Origin: Afipia sp.
GTDB taxonomy: Bacteria > Pseudomonadota > Alphaproteobacteria > Rhizobiales > Xanthobacteraceae
Assembly (NCBI GenBank): GCA_017308575.1
Contig: JAFKEQ010000002.1
Span: forward strand, 436,832 to 500,831
Length of the DNA: 64,000 nt
Direction of reading: 5' to 3'
Shown: piece by piece, positions 36,295-43,914 of the stretch
Position numbering within the stretch: position 1 is the stretch's first letter
Layout of the letters: each line of letters opens with the position of its first letter
Made by a program: the position numbers and the translations under genes
The notes under the pieces: model-generated
Database searches by the model: none
The model's input: the letters and a program-made list of their open reading frames with translations, nothing else
Told to the model about the DNA's origin: nothing

Positions 36295-37065
36295 TTACAG
36301 TTTTGCCTTTTCGTTCTGATCGTAGACCAGCCGTGCGACCTGTTCGAGACGCTGGCGGTCGCCCGCGCCGCTGACCACATAGCCCACGCCGCGATCGGCC
36401 CAGAACAGCGCGCCGGTGCCGTTGTCGCTGGCGTAGCGCATCTGGGCGATTTCAGTTGACGCCTTCGAGGCGTAAATCGTGAATCGCTCGCCCGATGCGG
36501 TTTCGTACATCAGGAACGACGCGGGGCCGGCAGGGCCCGGCAGCAGACGGCCGCCGACAAGCTTCAGTCCTGTCGCATCAAGCTCGGGCGCTCTGACCTC
36601 ATATCCGCAGCGCTTGCTCAGCCACTGTTGAAGGTGCGAACGGTCGCTACCCGCTACTTCGACCGGATGACGGACCTCGACCACGTAGAGCGTGTGCGCC
36701 TCCAGTGCGTCCCGGGTGAGGCTGGTGAAGGTGGACAGCTGCGCGCTGCGGCCACGCAGTTCGTAACCGGCGCCGCCTCCGACGATGAAGGCCGCGAGGG
36801 TCGCCGCCATGAGCGCGTAGGCCCATCGCCGGGGCGGCCGGCTCAGCAGATTGATGTTCAGATGCGGCGGCACGGCTTCGTCGGCCACATGATCGTATTT
36901 CGCATGCAGAGCGTCCGTCATCGCGCGCCATGACCTGACGCGGTCGGCATCCGCCGGGTGCGACACCAGCCACGCCTCGACCGCCGCGCTGCGTTCGGCG
37001 GGGAGCTCGTTGTCCACATAGGCGTGAAGTTCGTCTTCGGTGACGGGAATACTGTGGTCAGTCAT
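36295..37065 (-). CDS. Membrane-bound anti-sigma factor
   Basis: A 256-residue partner of the ECF sigma factor encoded just upstream. The cytoplasmic N-terminus (1-75) carries VTEDELHAYVDNELP, the usual anti-sigma start; the His/Cys zinc-site of ZAS proteins is not complete (no C-x-x-C), so it is a non-zinc form. One transmembrane helix (AYALMAATLAAFIVGGGAGY, about 85-105) leads to a periplasmic domain of about 150 residues with a Cys in KRCGYEVRAPEL. The inducing signal is unknown. It lies 79 bp after the sigma gene on the same strand. Confidence 0.88.
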   Translation of the reverse strand: MTDHSIPVTEDELHAYVDNELPAERSAAVEAWLVSHPADADRVRSWRAMTDALHAKYDHVADEAVPPHLNINLLSRPPRRWAYALMAATLAAFIVGGGAGYELRGRSAQLSTFTSLTRDALEAHTLYVVEVRHPVEVAGSDRSHLQQWLSKRCGYEVRAPELDATGLKLVGGRLLPGPAGPASFLMYETASGERFTIYASKASTEIAQMRYASDNGTGALFWADRGVGYVVSGAGDRQRLEQVARLVYDQNEKAKL

Positions 37066-37144
37066 GGTCTGGTTCTTTCAAATTCCCCAACGGGAAAATA
37101 TACGGCTTTCCGGCGGTGGTGTATTTCGAACTCATCTAAAGCGC

Positions 37145-37636
37145 TCATTTCACCCGCCGCAGCATCGGCCGCTCGCCTTCGAGCATCGCCTTGACCTGCG
37201 CCCGCGCACGGGCGAGGCGCGACATCACGGTGCCGATGGGGACGCCCTGAATATCGGCGACATCGCGATAGCTCAGTCCTTCCAGCACCACCAGCAGGAG
37301 AACCGCGCGCTGGTCCTCCGGCAATGTCAGCAGCGCCCGGGAAATATCGCGGCCTTCCGCTTCCGTGCCGGATGCGTCCGCGTTCGTGTCGTGCAGTTCC
37401 ATCATCGTCGGTTGCCGCGCCAGCGAGCGGCGGCGGTTGCGATTGAGGTTGGTCAGGATGGTGTAAAGCCATGCCCGCAGGTCGCCACCCAGAAACAGCT
37501 TTTCCGACCTCAGCGCGCGGACCAGCGTATCCTGCACCAGATCGTCGGCGATATCGCGGTCCCGCGCCAGCGCGCGGGCATAGCGCCGCAGGGCCGGGAT
37601 CATGGTCTCGACATTGTGTCGAAAATCGCTGCTCAT
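37145..37636 (-). CDS. ECF-family RNA polymerase sigma factor
   Basis: A 163-residue group IV sigma factor with only regions 2 and 4. Region 2 (about 10-75) has RRYARALARDRDIADDLVQD then RAWLYTILTN; region 4 (about 105-155) has LPEDQRAVLLLVVLEGLSYR followed by ADIQGVPIGTVMSRLARARA. It is paired with the membrane anti-sigma factor, so activity is probably released by an envelope signal. It is of the small alphaproteobacterial ECF type that includes EcfG-like and CarQ-like proteins; which subgroup cannot be said without alignment. Confidence 0.93.
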   Translation of the reverse strand: MSSDFRHNVETMIPALRRYARALARDRDIADDLVQDTLVRALRSEKLFLGGDLRAWLYTILTNLNRNRRRSLARQPTMMELHDTNADASGTEAEGRDISRALLTLPEDQRAVLLLVVLEGLSYRDVADIQGVPIGTVMSRLARARAQVKAMLEGERPMLRRVK

Positions 37637-37826
37637 CGAAGGTCTGTCTGGTCCCGGGGACTTTGTCGTTCTTAAGGGAAAAACACCCGCAAAGGCCGAC
37701 TATTCCGCTCCTTCCGGCCATTAAGGTTAGGAGTTTGCGTCCTTTGCCCGGCTTGAACGGCCTGTGCGCCTATGTCATGAGGGGCTTCATTCATGCGGCA
37801 AGGTCGGATACGGGATACTCGATTTC

Positions 37827-38648
37827 ATGGCTGAAAATATGGGTCTGATGCGCGGCAAGCGCGGCGTCATCCTCGGCGTGGCGAACAACCGCTCGATCGC
37901 TTACGGGATTGCGAAATCGTGCCGCGATCAGGGCGCGGAACTCGCGCTCACCTGGCAGGGCGACGCGCTGAAAAAGCGGGTCGAGCCGCTGGCCAAGGAA
38001 CTCGGCGCAATCACGCTCGGTCATTGCGACGTCACCGATCCGGCGACCATCGATGCGGTGTTCGCCGAAGTGAAAAAGCAGTGGGGCAAGATCGATTTCG
38101 TCGTGCACGCCATCGCATTCGCCGACAAGGATCAGCTCGACGGCCGTTATATCGAGACCACGCAGGACAACTTCACCAACTCCATGCTGATCTCGTGTTA
38201 CTCGCTGACGGCGATCGCACAGCGCGCCGAGCATCTGATGACCGAGGGCGGCTCGATCCTCACGCTGTCCTATTACGGCGCGGAGAAGTGGATGCCGCAT
38301 TACAACGTGATGGGCGTCGCCAAGGCCGCGCTGGAAGCCAGCGTGCGCTATCTCGCCGCCGATCTCGGCGAGAAGAACATCCGCGTCAACGCGATCTCGG
38401 CGGGGCCGATCAAGACGCTGGCGGCCTCGGGCATCGGCGATTTCCGCTATATCCTGAAGTGGAACGAATATAACGCGCCGCTCCGCCGCAACGTGACGCA
38501 GGAAGAAGTCGGCGACAGCGCGATGTACTTCCTCTCCGATCTCGCGCGCGGCGTCACCGGCGAAGTGCATCATGTGGATGCCGGCTATCATGTGGTCGGC
38601 ATGAAGAACCCGCATGCGCCGGACGTGTCGATGGGCGCGAAGGAATAG
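37827..38648 (+). CDS. fabI: Enoyl-ACP reductase (NADH), FabI type
   Basis: Last reduction of each fatty-acid elongation round. The 273-residue product has the FabI cofactor motif GVANNRSIAYGIAKS (about 15-29), the HAIAF motif at about 94-98, and the catalytic Tyr/Lys set in SYYGAEKWMPHYNVMGVAKAAL (Y-x6-Y-x6-K), then AISAGPIKTLAASGI. ATG 37827 starts MAENMGLMRGKRG, typical of Rhizobiales FabI. It is divergent from the ECF sigma gene and followed by a palindromic repeat before the phosphatase gene. Confidence 0.95.
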   Translation: MAENMGLMRGKRGVILGVANNRSIAYGIAKSCRDQGAELALTWQGDALKKRVEPLAKELGAITLGHCDVTDPATIDAVFAEVKKQWGKIDFVVHAIAFADKDQLDGRYIETTQDNFTNSMLISCYSLTAIAQRAEHLMTEGGSILTLSYYGAEKWMPHYNVMGVAKAALEASVRYLAADLGEKNIRVNAISAGPIKTLAASGIGDFRYILKWNEYNAPLRRNVTQEEVGDSAMYFLSDLARGVTGEVHHVDAGYHVVGMKNPHAPDVSMGAKE

Positions 38649-38655
38649 TTATCGC

Positions 38656-38771
38656 GACGTCATCCTGAGGTGCGAGCGACGTTTGTCGCGAGCCTCGAAG
38701 GATGACGTTTCGGTTTAAGTCGCCGCATCCTTCGAGGCTCGCCGCAAGAGCGGCTCACGCCTCAGGATGAC
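38656..38771. repeat. Large inverted repeat (REP pair) after fabI
   Basis: TCATCCTGAGGTGCGAGCGA...GAGCCTCGAAGGATGACG is followed, inverted, by CATCCTTCGAGGCTCGCC...CTCAGGATGA. The two arms pair over roughly 45 bp with inner hairpins. It is of a type commonly seen between genes in Bradyrhizobiaceae and might also act in termination. Confidence 0.8.
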
Positions 38772-38792
38772 GGCCAAGGGCAAAGAGCGGAA

Positions 38793-39392
38793 ATGCCATC
38801 TCCCACCGTCTATTTCATCCGTCACGGCCAGACCGAATGGAATGCCGCAGGCCGCTTTCAGGGCAGTCAGGACATTCCGCTCAACGCCATCGGCAAGGAT
38901 CAGGCGATCCGGTCCGGTGAACTGCTGGTCGATGTTCTGGCGCGTGACGAGCATGATCCGGCGAAAGTCCCGTTCGTATCGTCGCCGCTCGGACGTGCGC
39001 GCAACACAATGGAGTTGGTGCGCGGCGCGCTCGGCGTGCCGCCGCATGACTATCAACTCGACGATCGTCTGCGTGAAATCGGCTACGGCCACTGGGAAGG
39101 CTCGACGCTGACCGAGATGCAGATCTCGCATCCCGATATTTTTGCCGAACGCGAGGTCGACAAATGGGGCGTGCCGCCGCCGGGCGGCGAGAGCTATGCG
39201 TCGGTCACCATCCGCATGCGCGATTGGTACGACTCGCTGCTGCAGGACACCGTGGCGGTGTCTCACGGCGGCTCGATGCGGGCGCTGCTGGTGGCGCTGG
39301 ACGTGGAAACGCCGGTCGGCGCCGCGGACCTGACGGTGGAGCAGGGCGTGGTTTACGTGTTCTGCGATGGGCAGGTCACGAAACATAGTTAA
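38793..39392 (+). CDS. Histidine phosphatase (phosphoglycerate-mutase-like)
   Basis: A 199-residue phosphatase of the PGAM/histidine phosphatase superfamily. The phospho-accepting His is in FIRHGQTEWN (RHG, about 9-11); Arg partners are in SSPLGRARNT (about 66), Glu in EIGYGHWEG (about 93-98), and the second His in AVSHGGSMRALL (about 155). All catalytic residues are present. It could be a cofactor-dependent mutase, GpmB-like or a sugar-phosphate phosphatase; the short length favours a phosphatase. Confidence 0.9.
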   Translation: MPSPTVYFIRHGQTEWNAAGRFQGSQDIPLNAIGKDQAIRSGELLVDVLARDEHDPAKVPFVSSPLGRARNTMELVRGALGVPPHDYQLDDRLREIGYGHWEGSTLTEMQISHPDIFAEREVDKWGVPPPGGESYASVTIRMRDWYDSLLQDTVAVSHGGSMRALLVALDVETPVGAADLTVEQGVVYVFCDGQVTKHS

Positions 39393-39429
39393 GCGCTAAT
39401 AAGCCACTCCGATTCCGCCACACTACGGT

Positions 39430-39519
39430 GTTGCGATTATCGCAACAAAATTTGCGATTTTCGCAACAAGCCGCTACGACAGGTAGCGTATTTGCTACTA
39501 AGTTGTAGCGATTTCGCTA
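39430..39519. promoter_or_regulatory. Cluster of four phased palindromes upstream of aroC
   Basis: Four palindromes lie in 90 bp just before aroC (ATG 39533): GTTGCGA-TTA-TCGCAAC (39430-39446), TTGCGA-TTT-TCGCAA (39452-39466), GTAGC-GTATTT-GCTAC (39483-39498) and TAGCGA-TT-TCGCTA (39506-39519). Their centres are about 21, 31.5 and 22 bp apart, close to whole helical turns. The patch is AT-rich against its surroundings. It looks like a multi-site operator for an unknown regulator; a structured leader RNA is the alternative. Confidence 0.65.
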
Positions 39520-39532
39520 TTCGGATTTTCCT

Positions 39533-40615
39533 ATGTCCTTCAATACCTTCGGCCATATGTTCCGCGTCACAACCTTTGGCGAAAGCCACGGGGTCGCGCT
39601 CGGCTGTGTTGTCGATGGTTGTCCGCCGCGCATTCCGCTGACCGTTGAGGAAATCCAGCGCGATCTCGACCGCCGCCGTCCGGGCCAGTCGCGCTTCACC
39701 ACCCAGCGGCAGGAAGCCGATCAGGTGAAAATCCTGTCGGGCGTGATGGAGACGGACGCGGGGCAGGTCACCACCGGCACGCCGATCGCGCTGATGATCG
39801 AGAACACCGACCAGCGCTCCAAGGACTATTCCGAGATCAAGGACAAGTTTCGTCCCGGCCATGCCGACTACACCTATGAAGCGAAGTACGGCCTGCGCGA
39901 TTATCGCGGCGGCGGGCGCTCCTCGGCGCGCGAAACCGCGGCGCGTGTCGCGGCGGGTGCGGTCGCGCGCAAGATTATTCCCGATGTGAAGGTGCGCGCC
40001 GCGCTGGTGCAGATGGGGCCGCACAAGATCGACCGCGCGGCGTGGGACTGGGACGAGATCGGCCGCAATCCGTTCTTCTGCCCGGACAAGGCCAAGGCTG
40101 AATTCTTCGCGGACTATCTCGATGATATCCGCAAGAAGGGCTCGTCGATCGGCGCGGTGATCGAGGTCGTCGCGGAAGGCGTGCCTGCGGGGCTCGGCGC
40201 GCCGATCTACGGCAAGCTCGACAGCGATCTCGCCAGCGCGCTGATGAGCATCAACGCCGTGAAAGGCGTCGAGATCGGCGCGGGCTTCGGCGCGGCCGAA
40301 CTGCACGGCGAGGACAACGCCGACGAGATGCGCATGGGCAATAACGGTCCGGTGTTTCTGTCGAACCATGCCGGCGGCATTCTCGGCGGCATTTCCACCG
40401 GACAGGCCGTGGTGGCGCGTTTCGCCGTGAAGCCGACATCGTCCATCCTCACGCCACGGCGCACCATCGACAAATCCGGCACGGACACCGACATCATGAC
40501 CAAGGGCCGCCACGATCCCTGCGTCGGCATTCGCGCGGTTCCGGTCGGCGAAGCGATGGTCGCCTGCGTCATCGCCGACCATCTGCTGCGCCATCGCGGG
40601 CAGGTGGGTTTTTGA
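39533..40615 (+). CDS. aroC: Chorismate synthase
   Basis: Last step of the shikimate pathway, EPSP to chorismate, needing reduced FMN. The 360-residue product has the three family signatures: [17 protein letters not shown] at about 17-33, the [27 protein letters not shown] block at about 103-125 (both catalytic His/Arg seen) and [17 protein letters not shown] near 323-339. It stands apart from other aromatic genes. An operator-like cluster of palindromes ends 13 bp before the ATG, suggesting tight control, which is not usual for aroC. Confidence 0.96.
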   Translation: MSFNTFGHMFRVTTFGESHGVALGCVVDGCPPRIPLTVEEIQRDLDRRRPGQSRFTTQRQEADQVKILSGVMETDAGQVTTGTPIALMIENTDQRSKDYSEIKDKFRPGHADYTYEAKYGLRDYRGGGRSSARETAARVAAGAVARKIIPDVKVRAALVQMGPHKIDRAAWDWDEIGRNPFFCPDKAKAEFFADYLDDIRKKGSSIGAVIEVVAEGVPAGLGAPIYGKLDSDLASALMSINAVKGVEIGAGFGAAELHGEDNADEMRMGNNGPVFLSNHAGGILGGISTGQAVVARFAVKPTSSILTPRRTIDKSGTDTDIMTKGRHDPCVGIRAVPVGEAMVACVIADHLLRHRGQVGF

Positions 40616-40650
40616 CGGGCAGCCAGCCGAATATCAGGGATCGCTAGTCG

Positions 40651-42660
40651 ATGGATATTCTGTCTGACATGCTCCGGATTTTCAGAAGAATGTCAGGCTC
40701 GGGCGCAGCCTCATCTGATCGTGACGGGCAAATTAATCCTCACGCTCCCCAAGACGATTTAACCGCTCCCCTTCGCGATATAGAGCGGCAGCGCGATGTT
40801 CTCGAAGCGTTGCGTAGCCGCCTCGATGCCGTGGATGAATTGAATCGTCGCGTCGAAGCGGCTTCCCACGAAATCGAGCGCTTGAATCAGAAGAATGCCG
40901 TTCTGATGAAGCTTGCGACTTACATGTCCGCTGGTCCGGCAGGTCAGGGTGACTCCAACCCCCTCGTTACGGTGATCTTACCGACGTTCAACCGCCGGCA
41001 CTGCATCACGGATGCCATCGAAAGCGTCGTTCGCCAGTCCTACCAAAACTGGGAATTGATGATCATCGATGACGGAAGCACGGACGACACCGTAGAGCTG
41101 ATCGCGCCCTATCACTCTGACACCCGCATCAAATTCATTCAGCAGCAGCGCTCCGGTCATGCCGCCGCGCGCAATCGCGGCCTCCAGGCGTCACGCGGTT
41201 CGCTGATCGCGCATCTGGATAGCGACTGTATTTTCTATCCCGGATTTCTCAATGCGATGGTGGGGGAATTCGCCAAGGACCCTGCGCTCGACTTCGCTTA
41301 CGGAGCGCTGACGTTCGAAGAAAGTGATCCTTTCGCGAGGGATATCCTGTTTGAGCCTTTCGATCGCGCCAGATTGCTGGTGGGAAATTACATTGACATG
41401 AATGTCATTGTTTATCGCAGGGCGCTTTTCGAAAAACTGGGCGGACCTGATCCCGCTCTCTCCCGTCTGTCGGATTGGGACGTCGCCTTGCGCTATACGG
41501 CTGAAAAGCCGGGGCGGGCGGTGCCGGTCGTCGCCGCGCAGTATCGAATTCGCGATGAGAACAGGGTTTCGGCCACGATGTTGATGTCGCCGAATCATTT
41601 TCAGGTCGTGAGGAAATGGTATCCCGGCGCGGTGCGGCTGCCGCGTGTGCTGTATGTAGCAGACCGCGTTCCGCAGTCTCTCATGGATTCCATCGAGATG
41701 GAAATTCGTTGCATGCAGCGCTGGGGCGTGCATGTCGAGCTGTGGCACGATGTCGAGCAAACCTGGCCTTGGGCGGCGCCTTCGAAAATTCATCGGGGCA
41801 CGCTCGAAGAGGCGATTGCGCTCTCGAAGGCGGAGATCATTCACATCTGCCGTCCGGATTCCACCGGACCGCGACTTCAGGCCTGCCTGTCGTCCGGCTT
41901 GCCAGTGACCGTGAATCTCCGCGGCTTCGATGTCTCCGCTTCGATGCTGGCCGAGATCCTCGACCGCGACGATGTGAAAGGCGTTTACGGATTTCCGCAT
42001 CAGGTGAAATCACTGAACGGCGGCGATGCGCGGATGCATGCCGTCCATCCGGCTTTTGATACATCGACGATCAAGCCTTTCGCGGAGAAGGACCGAACTC
42101 TGGTCGTGTCCGCGGTGGATGGGCTGACCGACGAGAACCTCTCGTTCTTTTCTGGCTTGGCTCGGCTGCTGCCGGATTATCGTTTTACTCTGATAGACAA
42201 GGGATCGGACGCCGCCGCCGATAGAGACGCGTCGCTTGGTGGGATGGACTCAAGGGTCAAACTTCTTTTGCGGCCATCCGACGAGGTGATTTCCGACTCA
42301 ATATCAAAAGCCGGAATCTATCTTCACGCGCCGGGATCGGGGTTGCCTTCTCCGACGCCCGGTGAATTGGGCTCAGTCATCGACGCCATGGCCACCGGAA
42401 GCTACATCCTGAGCGCGGAGTCTTCCGATCTGCGCGAGTATGTCGGAGAAGCAGGTGAGACCTATCTGACTCTCGATCAGGCCGCCGAACTGATCGCCCG
42501 GACTTCCGGCTGGTCTGCCGAGGAATGGCGGAAAGCCTGGGTGGCGTCGGTCGAGCGCGCGTTTCAACATTATCCTGATGAGCTGGCGTTCCGCACCATT
42601 CTTGATGACTGGATCGCGTTGATCGGTTCTCATCCGGTGCCGGCCGAGGCGATCGTCTGA
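40651..42660 (+). CDS. Two-part glycosyltransferase (GT2 domain plus C-terminal GT-B-like region)
   Basis: A 669-residue protein. Residues 30-90 look like a coiled coil (DIERQRDVLEALRSRLDAVD onward). A GT-A family 2 domain follows (about 100-330) with PLVTVILPTFNRRHCI, MIIDDGSTDDTV, the DSDC metal motif (AHLDSDCIFYPGF) and SRLSDWDVALR. The C-terminal 300 residues (from RLPRVLYVADRVPQS) resemble a GT-B/glycosyltransferase-4-like fold with GVYGFPHQVKSL and a late TPGELGSVIDAMATGSYILS block. Its product (surface polysaccharide or protein glycan) is unknown. Its coding sequence looks more AT-rich than its neighbours, hinting at transfer. It lies 35 bp after aroC. Confidence 0.82.
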   Translation: MDILSDMLRIFRRMSGSGAASSDRDGQINPHAPQDDLTAPLRDIERQRDVLEALRSRLDAVDELNRRVEAASHEIERLNQKNAVLMKLATYMSAGPAGQGDSNPLVTVILPTFNRRHCITDAIESVVRQSYQNWELMIIDDGSTDDTVELIAPYHSDTRIKFIQQQRSGHAAARNRGLQASRGSLIAHLDSDCIFYPGFLNAMVGEFAKDPALDFAYGALTFEESDPFARDILFEPFDRARLLVGNYIDMNVIVYRRALFEKLGGPDPALSRLSDWDVALRYTAEKPGRAVPVVAAQYRIRDENRVSATMLMSPNHFQVVRKWYPGAVRLPRVLYVADRVPQSLMDSIEMEIRCMQRWGVHVELWHDVEQTWPWAAPSKIHRGTLEEAIALSKAEIIHICRPDSTGPRLQACLSSGLPVTVNLRGFDVSASMLAEILDRDDVKGVYGFPHQVKSLNGGDARMHAVHPAFDTSTIKPFAEKDRTLVVSAVDGLTDENLSFFSGLARLLPDYRFTLIDKGSDAAADRDASLGGMDSRVKLLLRPSDEVISDSISKAGIYLHAPGSGLPSPTPGELGSVIDAMATGSYILSAESSDLREYVGEAGETYLTLDQAAELIARTSGWSAEEWRKAWVASVERAFQHYPDELAFRTILDDWIALIGSHPVPAEAIV

Positions 42661-42681
42661 TTTGACCGGATACGGTGCGGA

Positions 42682-43881
42682 ATGCATGCGATGCAGACTG
42701 TCGATTTTACCAGTGTTGCAGAATGGCTGACCGACGGCGCGCGGTCGGCAACGCGCGTCAATCAGTTCATCTCCGAGACCTGCGAGCGGCTGGTGGCATG
42801 CGGCCTGCCGCTGTCGCGGGTCGGCGTGTTCGTCAGCATGCTCCATCCCAGCATGATCGGCCGCAATTTCATCTGGCGAAAAGGTGCCGGCGTGGCGATG
42901 GGCAGCATGGCCTATGGCTCGGAGGAAACCGACGATTATCTCTCGAGCCCGCTCGCCACGGTTTTTGAACAGGGGCGCGAGGTGCGGCGCCGGCTGTCGG
43001 ATGGCGATGTCGGTAACTCGCCGTTCTTCTCCGAAATGCGTATAGCGGGCGCGACGGACTACATCGCGCTGCCGCTCCACATGTCCGACGGCGGAGTGCA
43101 TGCCACGAGCTGGATCACGGCCCATGCCGACGGTTTCAGCGACGCACAACTCGACGCATTGAGAGCGCTGATGCCGGCGCTCACGCGCATGATCGAAATC
43201 TGGACGTTGCGGCGAACCGCGGCGGGCCTGCTGAATAATTATGTCGGCGAGCGGGCCGGGTCCCGCATCCTCGCCGGACAGATTCGCCGCGGTCATACCG
43301 AGAGCATGCACGCGGCGATCTGGCTGTCGGACCTGCGCGGCTTCACGGCGCTGTCGGACCGACTGTCGCCGGACGCGGTGGTGGGGCTGCTCAACACCTA
43401 TTTCGACTGCCAGGTGCCCGCGATCCTCGATCACGGCGGCGAAGTGCTCAAGTTCATGGGCGATGGCCTGCTGGCGGTGTTTCCGATGGCCGAGGACGAG
43501 AGCGATGCTGCAGAAATCTGCCGGCATGTAATGGATGCGGCGCGCCAGAGCCGCGCCAATGTCGCGGCGATGACCCACCCCCATGGCGGCGAAATGCTGG
43601 ATGGCTTTCGCTTCGGTCTCGCATTGCATGTCGGTACGGTTCTCTATGGCAATATCGGCGGCGGCGACCGCCTCGATTTCACCTGCATCGGACCGGCGGT
43701 AAATCTCGCCGCGCGGCTGGAGAAGATGGCCGGTCGCCTTGGCCGAACCGTAGTGGCGTCGAGCGCTTTCGCCGGCCATGCCGATATGGACTGGGCCGAT
43801 CTCGGGGTATTTTCGGTGGCCGGCTTTTCGGCCGCGCAGCGGGTCTATGGCCTGACGGACGAAACATCCTCCGCCAGCTAG
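42682..43881 (+). CDS. Class III adenylate/guanylate cyclase
   Basis: A 399-residue cytosolic cyclase. Residues 1-190 form a GAF-like sensor with no recognised ligand motif. The catalytic domain (about 205-370) has IWLSDLRGFTALSDR (metal Asp), GGEVLKFMGDGLLAVF (second Asp), HVGTVLYGNIG, and FTCIGPAVNLAARLEK with the transition-state Asn and Arg. The enzyme should be active. The purine-specifying residues are not decided by eye, though an AC is more likely. It is 21 bp after the glycosyltransferase and 33 bp before the ClC gene. Confidence 0.9.
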   Translation: MHAMQTVDFTSVAEWLTDGARSATRVNQFISETCERLVACGLPLSRVGVFVSMLHPSMIGRNFIWRKGAGVAMGSMAYGSEETDDYLSSPLATVFEQGREVRRRLSDGDVGNSPFFSEMRIAGATDYIALPLHMSDGGVHATSWITAHADGFSDAQLDALRALMPALTRMIEIWTLRRTAAGLLNNYVGERAGSRILAGQIRRGHTESMHAAIWLSDLRGFTALSDRLSPDAVVGLLNTYFDCQVPAILDHGGEVLKFMGDGLLAVFPMAEDESDAAEICRHVMDAARQSRANVAAMTHPHGGEMLDGFRFGLALHVGTVLYGNIGGGDRLDFTCIGPAVNLAARLEKMAGRLGRTVVASSAFAGHADMDWADLGVFSVAGFSAAQRVYGLTDETSSAS

Positions 43882-43914
43882 GCCTTGCCGAATCCGGCAT
43901 TGACCCTTGTGTCG

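Noticed and set aside
37681..37706. EcfG-like promoter before the ECF sigma gene (GGAAT-N17-GTTT, minus strand)
   Set aside because: Two deviations from GGAAC-N16/17-CGTT in nine positions; too weak to call.
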